A stretch of 64,000 nucleotides of DNA from Streptomyces sp. NBC_01217 (GTDB lineage: Bacteria > Actinomycetota > Actinomycetes > Streptomycetales > Streptomycetaceae). The translations under genes were made by a program, and so were the position numbers. Every line of letters begins with the position of its first letter. The stretch's first letter is position 1. Positions 52,984-61,900 of the stretch are shown piece by piece. Where the stretch lies: contig NZ_CP108538.1 of assembly GCF_035994185.1 (NCBI RefSeq), positions 2,480,001-2,544,000 on the forward strand. Direction: 5' to 3'. The notes beneath the pieces were generated by a model that was not told the origin of the DNA, made no database searches, and saw only the letters and a list, made by a program, of their open reading frames with translations.

Positions 52984-54936
52984 GTGCGCCCACTGCCAGA
53001 GGTACCTTCCGCAGCCGTCCCGGTCGATGTGGAGCAGGCCGGGACCGCGCTCGCCGAGCACTATCCGCGACTGGTCCGGCTCGGCTATCTCGTCCTGCCT
53101 CCCTCCCTCGACAGCCATCGCCGTGTGCTGACGGCACACGCCCTGGTCCAGCGGGCCCTGCTGTCGGGGCGCCGCGCGGAACGTGCGGCCGAGTACGGCC
53201 TCCCGCTGCCGCGCCCGTCCACGGGGGCGGTGCCGGTCGCCCCCTCCCGTGCGTCCTGCCCGTCCTATGCGTACGTCCGTGAGCGCGTAGTGCGTACGGC
53301 GCTGGAGGCGGGCCGCCCGCTGCGCCGCGCCGGGGTGACGCCCCTCCTCCCGCTGGTGTGGGGACTGCGGCTGTTCCCGCACTCGGGCGGGGCGGATGAA
53401 CTCGCCCTGGAACAGGCCCTGTCGGAGCTCTCCCCGCCCGCCCGCGCCGCCTGCGTCCTGCGCGGCCTGGAGCGGCTGCCCGATGCGGAGGTGCGGCGGG
53501 TGCTCGCCGCTTCCGGGGTGACGGACCCGCATGCGGCGCTCGCGGAGGCGGAGGGCGTCCCGGCGCCGTACGCACTCCTCGAATCCCCGGAGTTCGACCC
53601 CTGTTCGCTTCAGGCCCGTCCGCCTGATCTGCTGCGCCGGCGCCGGTACGCGAAGGCGGCTCTGGCTGCCGTGGCGGCGCTGCTGGTGTGCGGGGCGCTG
53701 CTGGGGCTGCCGGGCCAGGGCTGGGGGCGCGCCGCCGCGCCCACATCGGCGTACACCCGTAGCACCGCCGCTGAACAGGCCCTGGATCCAGGGGCGTTGC
53801 GCCGGGTGTCGGCGACGTTCTGGCGGCGTTCGCCCCGTACCGACTTCACCTCCTGGCCCACCCGCGGCGACCGCGCCGGGGACACCCGGCTGCTGCGCCG
53901 CGCGCTCACCGTATGGGCGCATCCGGACGGCGCGGTGCGTGCGTCGGCGACTCCGCGGACACCCGTCGGGCCGCCGATGGGTGCGCCGCAGCTGCTGTAC
54001 GCGGGCGGGGTGGGCCGGGCGACGGTGGTGCTGTTCTACGACGGGCTGCGCATCGTGCGGTACGCGGAGCCGCGCGAGGCCGCCGGGGCGGAGGGCGTGG
54101 CGCTCGACTTCGCCCGGGTCGACAGTGCGGACATGGCCTCGGCGGGCGCCCTGGTCGCGGGCCGTACGCGCGACCGGGTCCGCTACCTCACGGCGCCCTG
54201 GGTGCATGCGGTCTTCGTACGGAACCTGCTCGCGCCGGGTGACGCCCCGCGGCCCCTGCACCGCGGCCCGGACGGCGTGACCGCCGCGCTGACCAGCCCG
54301 GCGACGGCCAGGGGCTGTCGCACCTGGGACGCGATCGAGCTGCGCGACGGCTCGGCGCCCCGGCTGATGACGGACCTCGGCGAGCTGACCCCAGCCCGGC
54401 TGACCTCGGGCCCGCCGTCCGCTCCGCACGACGTCTCCGGGCGGGCGGAGCGGGACAGCTGGGCGCGGACCGCCTGTCTGCTGCCCGCGGTGCGCTGGCA
54501 CGGCGTGCGGTCGGTGAACTCCTGGCAGTACGCCGAGCAGTCGCTGCCCGAGGACAACGGATCGGCGCGCTGGCTCTGCACCAGGGCGGAGACCTGGCGG
54601 GGCACCGGCAGCCGGGTCCTCGCCCAGTTCCAGGCCCCGTCCGCGCCGTCCGTCGCGACCGGCGGTCCGCCCGGCGCGGTCGCGGCCAGGGCCGAGGACT
54701 CACCGGCCTGCGGGATGCGCGATCCGCGGGTGCTGGCCGGGGTGTTGTGGAAGTCGCACGGCGGCCGCTGGTACGTACTGGCGGCGGGCAGCTCGCAGTT
54801 CGCCTCGCTGACCACGTCGGGCGGGGTGGAGGGGAGGTCCGACAGCCGTCTCCTCGCCGTACCTGCCAGGGCGGGCGACCGGGCGCGGCTGAACGGGACG
54901 CTGACGGACGGCAGTCGGGTGGGCGCCCTGCGCTGA
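52984..54936 (+). CDS. Membrane-anchored protein with sigma-factor-like N-terminus
   Basis: A 650-residue single-pass membrane protein of unknown function. Residues 1-200 resemble a degenerate ECF sigma factor: ALAEHYPRLVRLGYLVLPPS recalls region 2, and ALEQALSELSPPARAACVLR, GLERLPDAEVRRVLAASGVT recalls the region 4 helix-turn-helix. A transmembrane helix lies at about 222-243 (YAKAALAAVAALLVCGALL), placing a 400-residue C-terminal part outside the cell. That part repeats beta-like motifs (QLLYAGGVGRATVVLFYDGL, VLAGVLWKSHGGRWYVLAAG) and has Cys pairs. GTG at 52984 is chosen; it gives MRPLPEVPSAAVPVDVEQAG. Confidence 0.8.
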   Translation: MRPLPEVPSAAVPVDVEQAGTALAEHYPRLVRLGYLVLPPSLDSHRRVLTAHALVQRALLSGRRAERAAEYGLPLPRPSTGAVPVAPSRASCPSYAYVRERVVRTALEAGRPLRRAGVTPLLPLVWGLRLFPHSGGADELALEQALSELSPPARAACVLRGLERLPDAEVRRVLAASGVTDPHAALAEAEGVPAPYALLESPEFDPCSLQARPPDLLRRRRYAKAALAAVAALLVCGALLGLPGQGWGRAAAPTSAYTRSTAAEQALDPGALRRVSATFWRRSPRTDFTSWPTRGDRAGDTRLLRRALTVWAHPDGAVRASATPRTPVGPPMGAPQLLYAGGVGRATVVLFYDGLRIVRYAEPREAAGAEGVALDFARVDSADMASAGALVAGRTRDRVRYLTAPWVHAVFVRNLLAPGDAPRPLHRGPDGVTAALTSPATARGCRTWDAIELRDGSAPRLMTDLGELTPARLTSGPPSAPHDVSGRAERDSWARTACLLPAVRWHGVRSVNSWQYAEQSLPEDNGSARWLCTRAETWRGTGSRVLAQFQAPSAPSVATGGPPGAVAARAEDSPACGMRDPRVLAGVLWKSHGGRWYVLAAGSSQFASLTTSGGVEGRSDSRLLAVPARAGDRARLNGTLTDGSRVGALR

Positions 54937-55013
54937 CTGCCGTGCTTCCCGGGCGCCGGGAAATTCGCCGCACGCCTCTGTTCCGGCGCCATACCCGTCA
55001 GTACATTGACAAC

Positions 55014-55357
55014 ATGTCTAACGCGCAGCCGGCGTCGGTCGCGTCGGAGCGGACGCAGCTCAAGGCCCGCAAGGTCTCCTTCGCCTGGGAGAAGACCCCT
55101 CTGCACTAAATACCGGCGACCCGTTCGCCACGCACACCATCAACGTGCTCCATCTGCTGCTGCCCGCCGGGGAGCGCTGGTTCATCCATGTGTACCGACA
55201 GGTGCTGCCGTACATCCACGACGAGCAGCTGCGCCAGGACGTCATCGGGTTCATCGGCCAGGAGGCCGTGCACTCCCAGGCACACGACGACGTCCTGCCC
55301 CGGCTGAGGCAGCTCGGCCTCGACCCGACGCCGTACACCGCGCAGGTCGACTGGTTC
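55014..55357 (+). pseudogene. Broken metal-dependent hydrolase (N-terminal part)
   Basis: ATG at 55014 gives MSNAQPASVASERTQLKARK and VSFAWEKTPLH, then TAA at 55107-55109. Reading on with one base restored at about 55118 gives DPFATHTINVLHLLLPAGER, WFIHVYRQVLPYIHDEQLRQ, DVIGFIGQEAVHSQAHDDVL and LGLDPTPYTAQVDWF, a clear N-terminal half of the PF10118-type metal-dependent hydrolase family (His and Glu ligands visible in QEAVHSQAHDD). At about 55357 the protein is cut and the sequence passes directly into a ferredoxin reductase C-terminus. Both a stop and a shift are needed to explain it. Confidence 0.82.
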
Positions 55358-55628
55358 GGCCGGCTCCGGCCCCTTCGAGGTCGAACTCCACCGCTCCGGC
55401 CGCACGGTCCGGGTGGCGGCGGGCCAGTCGGTACTGGCCGCGGTGCGCGAGGAACTGCCGTACGTCTCGTACTCCTGTGAGCAGGGCTTCTGCGGGACGT
55501 GCCAACAGCGCGTCCTGGAGGGCGAGATCGACCACCGCGACGAGCTCCTGACGGATTCGGAACGCGACGGCTCGATGCTGATCTGTGTGTCCCGGTGCCG
55601 GGGCGAAAGGCTCGTGCTGGACCTGTAG
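55358..55628 (+). pseudogene. Broken ferredoxin-type oxidoreductase (C-terminal 2Fe-2S part)
   Basis: From the junction at about 55358 the frame reads GSGPFEVELHRSGRTVRVAA, GQSVLAAVREELPYVSYSCE, QGFCGTCQQRVLEGEIDHRD and MLICVSRCRGERLVLDL, then a stop at 55626-55628. The Cys pattern C-x4-C-x2-C plus a distal C is a plant-type 2Fe-2S ferredoxin domain, the C-terminal third of PDR/VanB-type oxidoreductases. The FMN- and NAD-binding domains are missing. In relatives a hydrolase gene and such a reductase gene are adjacent, so a deletion of roughly 1 kb removed the middle of both. The remaining part could still be translated from an internal start. Confidence 0.82.
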
Positions 55629-55642
55629 GTACCCTGTCCACC

Positions 55643-56365
55643 ATGACGACCGGGGTACGGCGCAGGATGGGCGTCGAGGAGCGCAGACAGCAGTTGATCG
55701 GTGTCGCGCTGGAGTTGTTCAGTCACCGCGCCCCGGACGAGGTGTCGATCGACGAGATCGCGGCCGCCGCCGGGATCTCGCGGCCGTTGGTCTATCACTA
55801 CTTCCCGGGGAAGCAGAGCCTGTACGAGGCGGCGCTGCGGCGGGCGGCCGACGAGCTGGCGGCGCGGTTCGTCGAGCCACGTGAAGGGCCGCTCGGGGCA
55901 CGGCTGTTGAGGGTGATGGGGCGGTTCTTCGACTTCGTCGACGAACACGGTCCCGGGTTCTCGGCGCTGATGCGGGGCGGACCCGCGGTCGGCTCCTCGA
56001 CGGCGAACGCGATGATCGACGGGGTGCGGCAGGCGGCGTGCGAGCAGATCCTGGCCCATCTGGGGGTAGAGGATCCCCCGGCGCGGCTGGAGTTGGTCGT
56101 ACGGTCGTGGGTGTCGCTGGCCGAGTCGACGGCGCTGATCTGGCTCGACGGGCGGCGGATTCCGCGCGAGGAACTGGAGATACAGCTGGTGCACGACTTC
56201 GCGGCGCTGGCCGCGGTGAGTGCCGCGTACAACACGGAGATGGCGGGCGTCGTTTTACGGGTCCTCGCGCAGGAGCCGGCGGACGGGCCGTTCGGAGAGC
56301 TGCTGCACCGGCTCTCCGCCCTGGCGCCCGCCGTGCCCGCCGTTCCCGTGCAACGACTGCCGTAA
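55643..56365 (+). CDS. TetR/AcrR-family transcriptional regulator
   Basis: A 240-residue regulator. The N-terminal helix-turn-helix is MGVEERRQQLIGVALELFSH, then VSIDEIAAAAGISRPLVYHY and FPGKQSLYEAALRRAADELA, textbook TetR. The C-terminal ligand domain contains AMIDGVRQAACEQILAHLGV and ELVVRSWVSLAESTALIWLD. It lies 14 bp after the remains of the hydrolase/reductase pair in the same direction and probably controlled that pair. ATG at 55643 follows a weak ribosome site. It is convergent with the CHMI-like gene, whose current reading frame overlaps its 3' end. Confidence 0.92.
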   Translation: MTTGVRRRMGVEERRQQLIGVALELFSHRAPDEVSIDEIAAAAGISRPLVYHYFPGKQSLYEAALRRAADELAARFVEPREGPLGARLLRVMGRFFDFVDEHGPGFSALMRGGPAVGSSTANAMIDGVRQAACEQILAHLGVEDPPARLELVVRSWVSLAESTALIWLDGRRIPREELEIQLVHDFAALAAVSAAYNTEMAGVVLRVLAQEPADGPFGELLHRLSALAPAVPAVPVQRLP

Positions 56366-56728
56366 CCGGCTGGAGGGCTCAGCTCTTGCGGTAGGACGGG
56401 CCAGCTCGCGGGTCTCCGCCGACGCGTGGACGGTGAGGCCGTCGACGGGCTTGAGGTGGGCGCCCAGCAGCTCCAGCACGGAAGCGGTCAGCCGCGCCTT
56501 GATCTCCTCGGTGCGGCCGGGCAGCAGGGCGATCGAGATGTGCACGATCGCGTCACCGGTGGCCGCGTCGCCCGCGACGAACTCCTCGATGCGGCGGAAA
56601 CGGGTCTTGCAGGCGGCGATCTTCGTGGTGACCGTCTCGGCGACCAGCGGGTGCAGGGCGCCCGCGAAGCCGCGGCGGTCGAGGCTGTCGTCGAGCTCGG
56701 CGGAGTAGTCGACGGTGATCTGCGGCAT
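56255..56728 (-). CDS. CHMI/tautomerase-like protein with C-terminal frameshift
   Basis: The N-terminal ~105 residues match the 5-carboxymethyl-2-hydroxymuconate isomerase-like family: MPQITVDYSAELDDSLDRRG (Pro2 is the catalytic base in tautomerases), TTKIAACKTRFRRIEEFVAG, DAIVHISIALLPGRTEEIKA and VDGLTVHASAETREL. As read, the frame then runs through ARPTARAEPSSRLRQ to 56255, overlapping the TetR gene by 111 bp. Adding one base near 56400 gives ELDPSYRKS and a stop at 56379, which is what relatives have as I recall. ATG at 56728 follows GGAG by 6 nt. So it is either a real frameshift or a sequencing error; the catalytic part is intact. Confidence 0.75.
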   Translation of the reverse strand: MPQITVDYSAELDDSLDRRGFAGALHPLVAETVTTKIAACKTRFRRIEEFVAGDAATGDAIVHISIALLPGRTEEIKARLTASVLELLGAHLKPVDGLTVHASAETRELARPTARAEPSSRLRQSLHGNGGHGGRQGGEPVQQLSERPVRRLLREDP

Positions 56729-56826
56729 CATGCGCTCCAGAGTGCGGTTGCAGCGGTGCGGCGGGTACGGCCGGTTGTCGGACCTCACCTTTACGCCGGC
56801 CGGCATGACCGTACAAGAGGGTTCCA

Positions 56827-58863
56827 CTAGGTGAGCAGTTCGCCCTGGAGCGCGGCGGCCAGGCCCACCTCCGCGTTGTCCGCCCGGCCCCTTTCGAAGG
56901 CGCGCTGGTAGGCGGCGTCTCCGACGGCCGCGCGGGCCTGCCGTTCGCAGGCCTCGCGCAGCGGGCCCAGTTCCGGGGTGCCGCGTTGCGGGTGGCCGAC
57001 CATGCGCCAGTAGACCTGTCCCGTGCCGTACACCCGGGCGGCGTGGGCGCCCGCACCCTGGGCGGCGATCGCCGCGGCCAGGATGTCCAGGCCGAGCGCG
57101 ATGCCGAAGCTGTCCCGCAGGCGGTGCTTGCCCGCGAGCATCGAGCGGGCGTGGGCGGCGGAGGCGTCGGCGTCGCCCTGCAGCAGGGTGATCAGGGCGA
57201 GTTGGTAGTCGACGTAACTACGGGTCCAGCACTCGTCCTGGGCCTCGCAGGCCGCGCGCAGGACCATCGCCGCCTCCGCCGCCTCGTCCAGCCGTCCCAG
57301 ACCGGTCAGGGCGAAGACGGTGATGAGATGGCAGCGCAGCCGGTAGGCCGCTTCGAGCGGGGTGGCGACGCCGGTGGTGCGCAGCACCCTGTCGACCCGG
57401 CGCAGGCCCGCCTCGGGGCGTCCCGTCATCACATGGGTGAGGCCGCACAGATAGGCGGCGGCGAGGATGCCCTCGTCGGTCCCGTCGCGGGCCGCCTCCC
57501 TGGTGCACTCCCTGCCCAGGCGCCGGGCGGCCGGGTAGTCGCCCTGGAGCATGACGGTGATGCCCAGCACCCACAGGGCGCGGGTGCGGTGGGGGCCCTT
57601 CGCCGGTCCGGCGTCCAGGGCGCGCTGGGCGTACTCGCGGGTCTGCGGCAGATGGCCGCAGCAGCACCAGAAGAAGCCGACGCGGCCCGCCATCTCCTGA
57701 GCGGCCCCCGAGTCATGGGCCAGCAGATGGTCGAGGGCGGCGCACAGGTCGGCGTGCGCCTCGGCGATGCGGTGGTACCAGAGGATCTGGTCGTCGCCGG
57801 TCCAGCCCGCGTGGGCGTTGCGGGCCAGGCCGAGGAAGCAGGCGGCGTGCCGGTCGGCGGCGGCCCGTTCCTCGCCGAGTTCGGCGAGCCACATCCGGCC
57901 GTACTCGCGGATGGTGCCGAGCATGCGGTGGCGTACGCCGTCCCGTCTGACGACGGACTTGGCGACCAGGCCGTTCAGTGCCTCGGTCACCCCGGCCCCG
58001 GTGAGCGGCCCCTGTGCGCAGACCTCGCGGGCCGCGGCCTCGTCGAAGTCGCCGCGCAGGACGGTCAGCCGCGCCCAGAGGAGCCGTTCCGGCGGGGTGC
58101 ACAGCTCATGGCTCCAGCCGATGGCGGTGCGCAGGGTGCGGTGGCGCGGCGGCCGGAACGAATCATCGGCCGGTAGGTCGAAGCGGGAGCCGATCCGGGC
58201 GGCGACCTGCCCCACGGTGTCCCGGCCGAGGGCTCCCGCCGCGAGTTCGATGGCGAGCGGAATGCCTTCGAGGCGGCGGCAGATCTCGGCGGCGGCCTCG
58301 GCGCTGCCCGGCGCGTCGAGGGCGAGCCCCGGGGCGACGGCGGCCGCCCGGTCCCGGAACAGGGTCAGTGCGTCGCCCGCGCCCTCGACGGGCAGCGGTT
58401 CCACCTCGACGGTCCGCTCGCCCTTGATGCCCAGGGGCTGCCGGCTGGTGGCGAGCACGGTGAGGCCGGGTGAGGTGGTGAGGATCTCGCCGAGCAGATG
58501 CGCGCACGCGGTGCGCAGATGCTCGCACGAGTCGAGGACCAGCAGCAGTTCCTTGTCGACGAGCCATTCGCACAGCGCGTCGATGGGCATGCGCAGGGTG
58601 TGGTCACAGAGCCCGACCGCGTCGGAGACGGTCGCGATGAGCAGTCCGTCGTCGTGCAGCGGTGACAGATCGGCCCACCACACACCGTCGCGGTACCGGG
58701 CCTTCGACTGCCGGGCGGCGCGGAGCGCGAGCCTGGTCTTGCCGACGCCGCCGGTGCCGGTGAGGGTGGTCAGCCGGTGCGCGGCGAGGGTGCGTTCGAG
58801 CCCGGCGAGTTCCCCCTTCCGTCCGACAAAGCTCGTTGTCTCCTCGGGGATGTTGCTCGCCAT
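56827..58863 (-). CDS. STAND-type ATPase regulator with helical repeats, no HTH
   Basis: A 678-residue protein. The N-terminal NB-ARC-like ATPase has the P-loop LTTLTGTGGVGKTRLALRAA, then KELLLVLDSCEHLRTACAHL, LTVLATSRQPLGIKGERTVE and GIPLAIELAAGALGRDTVGQ. The rest is helical repeats (NAHAGWTGDDQILWYHRIAE, YAQRALDAGPAKGPHRTRAL, CLGLARNAHAGWTG) ending AEVGLAAALQGELLT. Related Streptomyces LuxR/LAL and AfsR-like regulators carry a DNA-binding domain at one end; neither end here has one, so it must act through a partner or by protein contact. ATG at 58863 is chosen over a GTG two codons earlier. It is separated from pulA by about 100 bp in the same direction. Confidence 0.88.
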   Translation of the reverse strand: MASNIPEETTSFVGRKGELAGLERTLAAHRLTTLTGTGGVGKTRLALRAARQSKARYRDGVWWADLSPLHDDGLLIATVSDAVGLCDHTLRMPIDALCEWLVDKELLLVLDSCEHLRTACAHLLGEILTTSPGLTVLATSRQPLGIKGERTVEVEPLPVEGAGDALTLFRDRAAAVAPGLALDAPGSAEAAAEICRRLEGIPLAIELAAGALGRDTVGQVAARIGSRFDLPADDSFRPPRHRTLRTAIGWSHELCTPPERLLWARLTVLRGDFDEAAAREVCAQGPLTGAGVTEALNGLVAKSVVRRDGVRHRMLGTIREYGRMWLAELGEERAAADRHAACFLGLARNAHAGWTGDDQILWYHRIAEAHADLCAALDHLLAHDSGAAQEMAGRVGFFWCCCGHLPQTREYAQRALDAGPAKGPHRTRALWVLGITVMLQGDYPAARRLGRECTREAARDGTDEGILAAAYLCGLTHVMTGRPEAGLRRVDRVLRTTGVATPLEAAYRLRCHLITVFALTGLGRLDEAAEAAMVLRAACEAQDECWTRSYVDYQLALITLLQGDADASAAHARSMLAGKHRLRDSFGIALGLDILAAAIAAQGAGAHAARVYGTGQVYWRMVGHPQRGTPELGPLREACERQARAAVGDAAYQRAFERGRADNAEVGLAAALQGELLT

Positions 58864-58965
58864 GGTCACCGCCGCCGAAACCGGGGGTGTGAGAGGGCGC
58901 GCCGGGAAGTGCGGTCGTGCGGCACTTCCCGGCGGCTGCTGCCTCTCAATCTAGTCCCGTCGCGC

Positions 58966-61900
58966 TCAGCTCAGGGAAAACACCGCCACGGTGCGTCCCG
59001 GGGTGGTGAAGCTTCCCGAACTCCTCTCGTACGCCGACTTCTTGACGGTAGGATCCGCGCCCGCCGCCTGGACGGGATGCAGCGCGTACCGCTTCCCCGC
59101 CAGTTCGGCGATCCGCTGGGTCTGTGTGCCGGGGGTCGCGTTGAGGACGACCACCAGCTTTCCGAGCCGCATGGTGATCACACCCGGCGTCTCGTCCTTC
59201 CCGGAGAGCGGGAACGACAGTGCGGACTGCACCTCGTCCGTGGTGGAGAGGTCGAACTCCTTCTCCGTCGTGCGGATGGTGAGCAGGTCCTGGTACGCGG
59301 CGGACGCGCCGTCGATCTGCGCGCAGCCGGGGCTGAGCGCGGCCCCGGTCAGCAGCGGCCTGGCGTAGGACCACTTGGACGCGTTGTCGGCGGCCGGGGG
59401 CAGTCCGCGGCCGAAGCCGTTGCCGTCGCGGCAGTCCCAGTGCAGGGCGTTGAACCAGTCGCCGCTGTCGTAGGAGTTGCGGTCCAGGGACTTGGAGCGC
59501 AGCAGGTCGGTGCCCGCCTGGGAGAGCGCGGGCCCCTGCGAGAGGGTGGCCGTCGCCATCGCCAGGACCTGCATGCGGGCCCGGTCGGCCGCCGAGGTGT
59601 CCGCCGGGAGCTTGAACGCGAGTGCGTCGTAAAGCGACTCGTTGTCGTGGGCGTCCGCGTAGGCGAGGGCGTCACCGGGGGCCGCGGCGTATCCGGCCGG
59701 GGCACCGTTGTAGTCGACGCCGGAGCCCTTGACCGTGTTGCCCGAGGAGTCGGTGAAGGTGTAGCCGGCGAGGTTGCCGGTGAGGCCGACCTTGATCAGG
59801 TCCTGGTAGTGGAGCAGCCGGGCCTTCTGTTCGGCCTCGGTGCCGTTGGCGGCCGAGGTGTTGGGGTCGGTGTAGAGGCCGCTGGCGAAGCCCTGCACGC
59901 CGGGGTCCTCGTCGAAGGGGCCGCCGCCGCGGACGGCGTCGCGGGCCCGGTCGGAGAAGGTGGCGATGCCGGTGCCGGCCATGTTCTTCTGGGTGGCCTG
60001 GACGAAGCGGGCGTCGTCGGCGATCTCGCCGAAGTTCCAGCCCTCCCCGTACACGATGATCTTCTTCCCGTCGACGCCGTCCCTCGCCACGGTCAGCGCG
60101 TCGAGCGCCTTGCGGACGGCGAGGATGTTGGCCTTCGGGTGGTGGCCCATCAGGTCGAAGCGGAAACCGTCGACCTTGTACTCCTTGGCCCAGGTCACGA
60201 CCGAGTCCACGACGAGCTTGCCCATCATGGTGTTCTCGGGCGCGGTGTTGGCGCAGCAGGTGGACGTGGCGACGGTGCCGTCCTCCAGCAGCCGCTGGTA
60301 GTAGCCGGGCACGATCCGGTCGAGTACGGACTTGTCGTCCTGGCCGGAGGCGACGGTGTGGTTGTAGACGACGTCCATGACGGTCCGCAGTCCGGCGCCG
60401 TTCAGCCCCTGCACCATCTGCCGGAACTCGACGGTGCGCTCGGTGCCCTCCGGGTCGGAGGCGTAACCACCCTCGGGAACGGTGTAGTGCAGCGGGTCGT
60501 AACCCCAGTTGAACCCGTCCTTCGCCGCGGCCTGCGCGACGCACGCCTGCTGCTCCTCGGAGTCGGGGGCGTACACGGACAGGTCGCAGGCCGGCTTCTG
60601 CTGGTCCGACTTCTTCTCGGGGATGGTGCCGATGTCGAAGGCGGGCAGCAGATGGACGTAGCTCGTACCGGAGTCGGCGAGCTCCTTGAGGTGCTTCATC
60701 CCGTCGGAACGGGTGTCGGTGAACGCGAGGTATTCGCCGGGGTGCTTCGAGGTACGGTCCGCGATCGAGAAGTCGCGGATGTGCAGCTCCTGGATCTGGG
60801 CGTCCCGCAGCGGGACGGCGGCGGGCTTCTTCAGTCCGGACCAGCCCTTCGGCGCGAGGCCCGGGTCGTCGAGGTCGACGACGAGGCTGCGTGCGGAGTC
60901 CGTGGTCAGGGCGGTGGAGTAGGGGTCGGTGACCTTGTTGGTGACGATCTTCTGGACGGTGGGTGCCCAGACGTTCACGACGTAGCGGTAGGGCTTGCCC
61001 GTCCACTTCTTCGTGCCCGTGACGGACCAGACGCCGGTGTGGTCGTCGCGCCGCATCGGAACGCTCCTGCCGTCGAGTTCGAGGGCGACGGTACGGGCGG
61101 TGGGCGCCCAGACGGAGAGGGTGGGGCGGCCGTGGTCGAAGACCGGGCCGAGCGTGGCGGTGGCCGCGTTCTTCCCGTACAGATCGTCGAGCACGCCCGC
61201 GCTCTGTACGCCGGTGGCCGCGAGCAGGGCGCCGTTGGCGGCGCGCTGGGTGGCGATCAGCTGGCCGCGCAGCGCCTCGCGGACCCTGTCCCGGTCCCGG
61301 GCGTCGACGGTGAACGCCGGATAGTCCTTGAGATGCGGGTACTTCGCCTTCTGCGCGTCGGTCAGCGCGGACGGGGTGAGCCGCAGCCACTGCCCCTCGT
61401 CGGAGAGCGCCCCGTCGACGACGGAGATACCGCCGTCCTTGGCGTGGACGAGCTGCTGGCTGGTGGCTTCGGTGGCCTTCACCTTCCATACGACGGTGTC
61501 GGCGTCGATCCACTGCGCCTCGGCCTTGGTGAGGTCGGGCGTGGGCACGCCGCCGGTCTGCGGCAGCAGATAGCCGGGCGTGGAGCCGAGCATCCAGACC
61601 TCGTGCCCGTAGGTGGCGATGTCCAGCGACTGATCGCTGGGGAGGTCCTTCTCGTCGCCCTTGTGCAGGATGTAGCTGAGCGAGGTGGCACCGTCGGTGA
61701 GCGGCACCTCGAAGGTGATCCCGGAGGCGTCCTTCGTCACCGGCTGAAGAGGCTTGGCCCAGTCGGTGGGCTCCTTGGCGCCGGTCCAGGTGTGCAGTCC
61801 CCAGCCGTCGTAGGCGCCGTCGGCCCGGTAGTAGTGCAGTACGGCCTTGGTGGTGTCCTGCGGCGGGTAGGCACCGTCGGGGGCCTCGTCGGCCTGGCCG

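Noticed and set aside
52277..53746. 489-codon minus-strand frame overlapping the small lipoprotein gene and the sigma-like membrane protein
   Set aside because: Arg/Pro-rich composition and no ribosome site; the plus-strand gene has a transmembrane helix and consistent codon use.
57650..57680. CCC cluster (GFFWCCCGH) in the ATPase as a metal-binding insertion
   Set aside because: Three Cys in a row within a helical repeat have no partner ligands nearby; likely chance composition.
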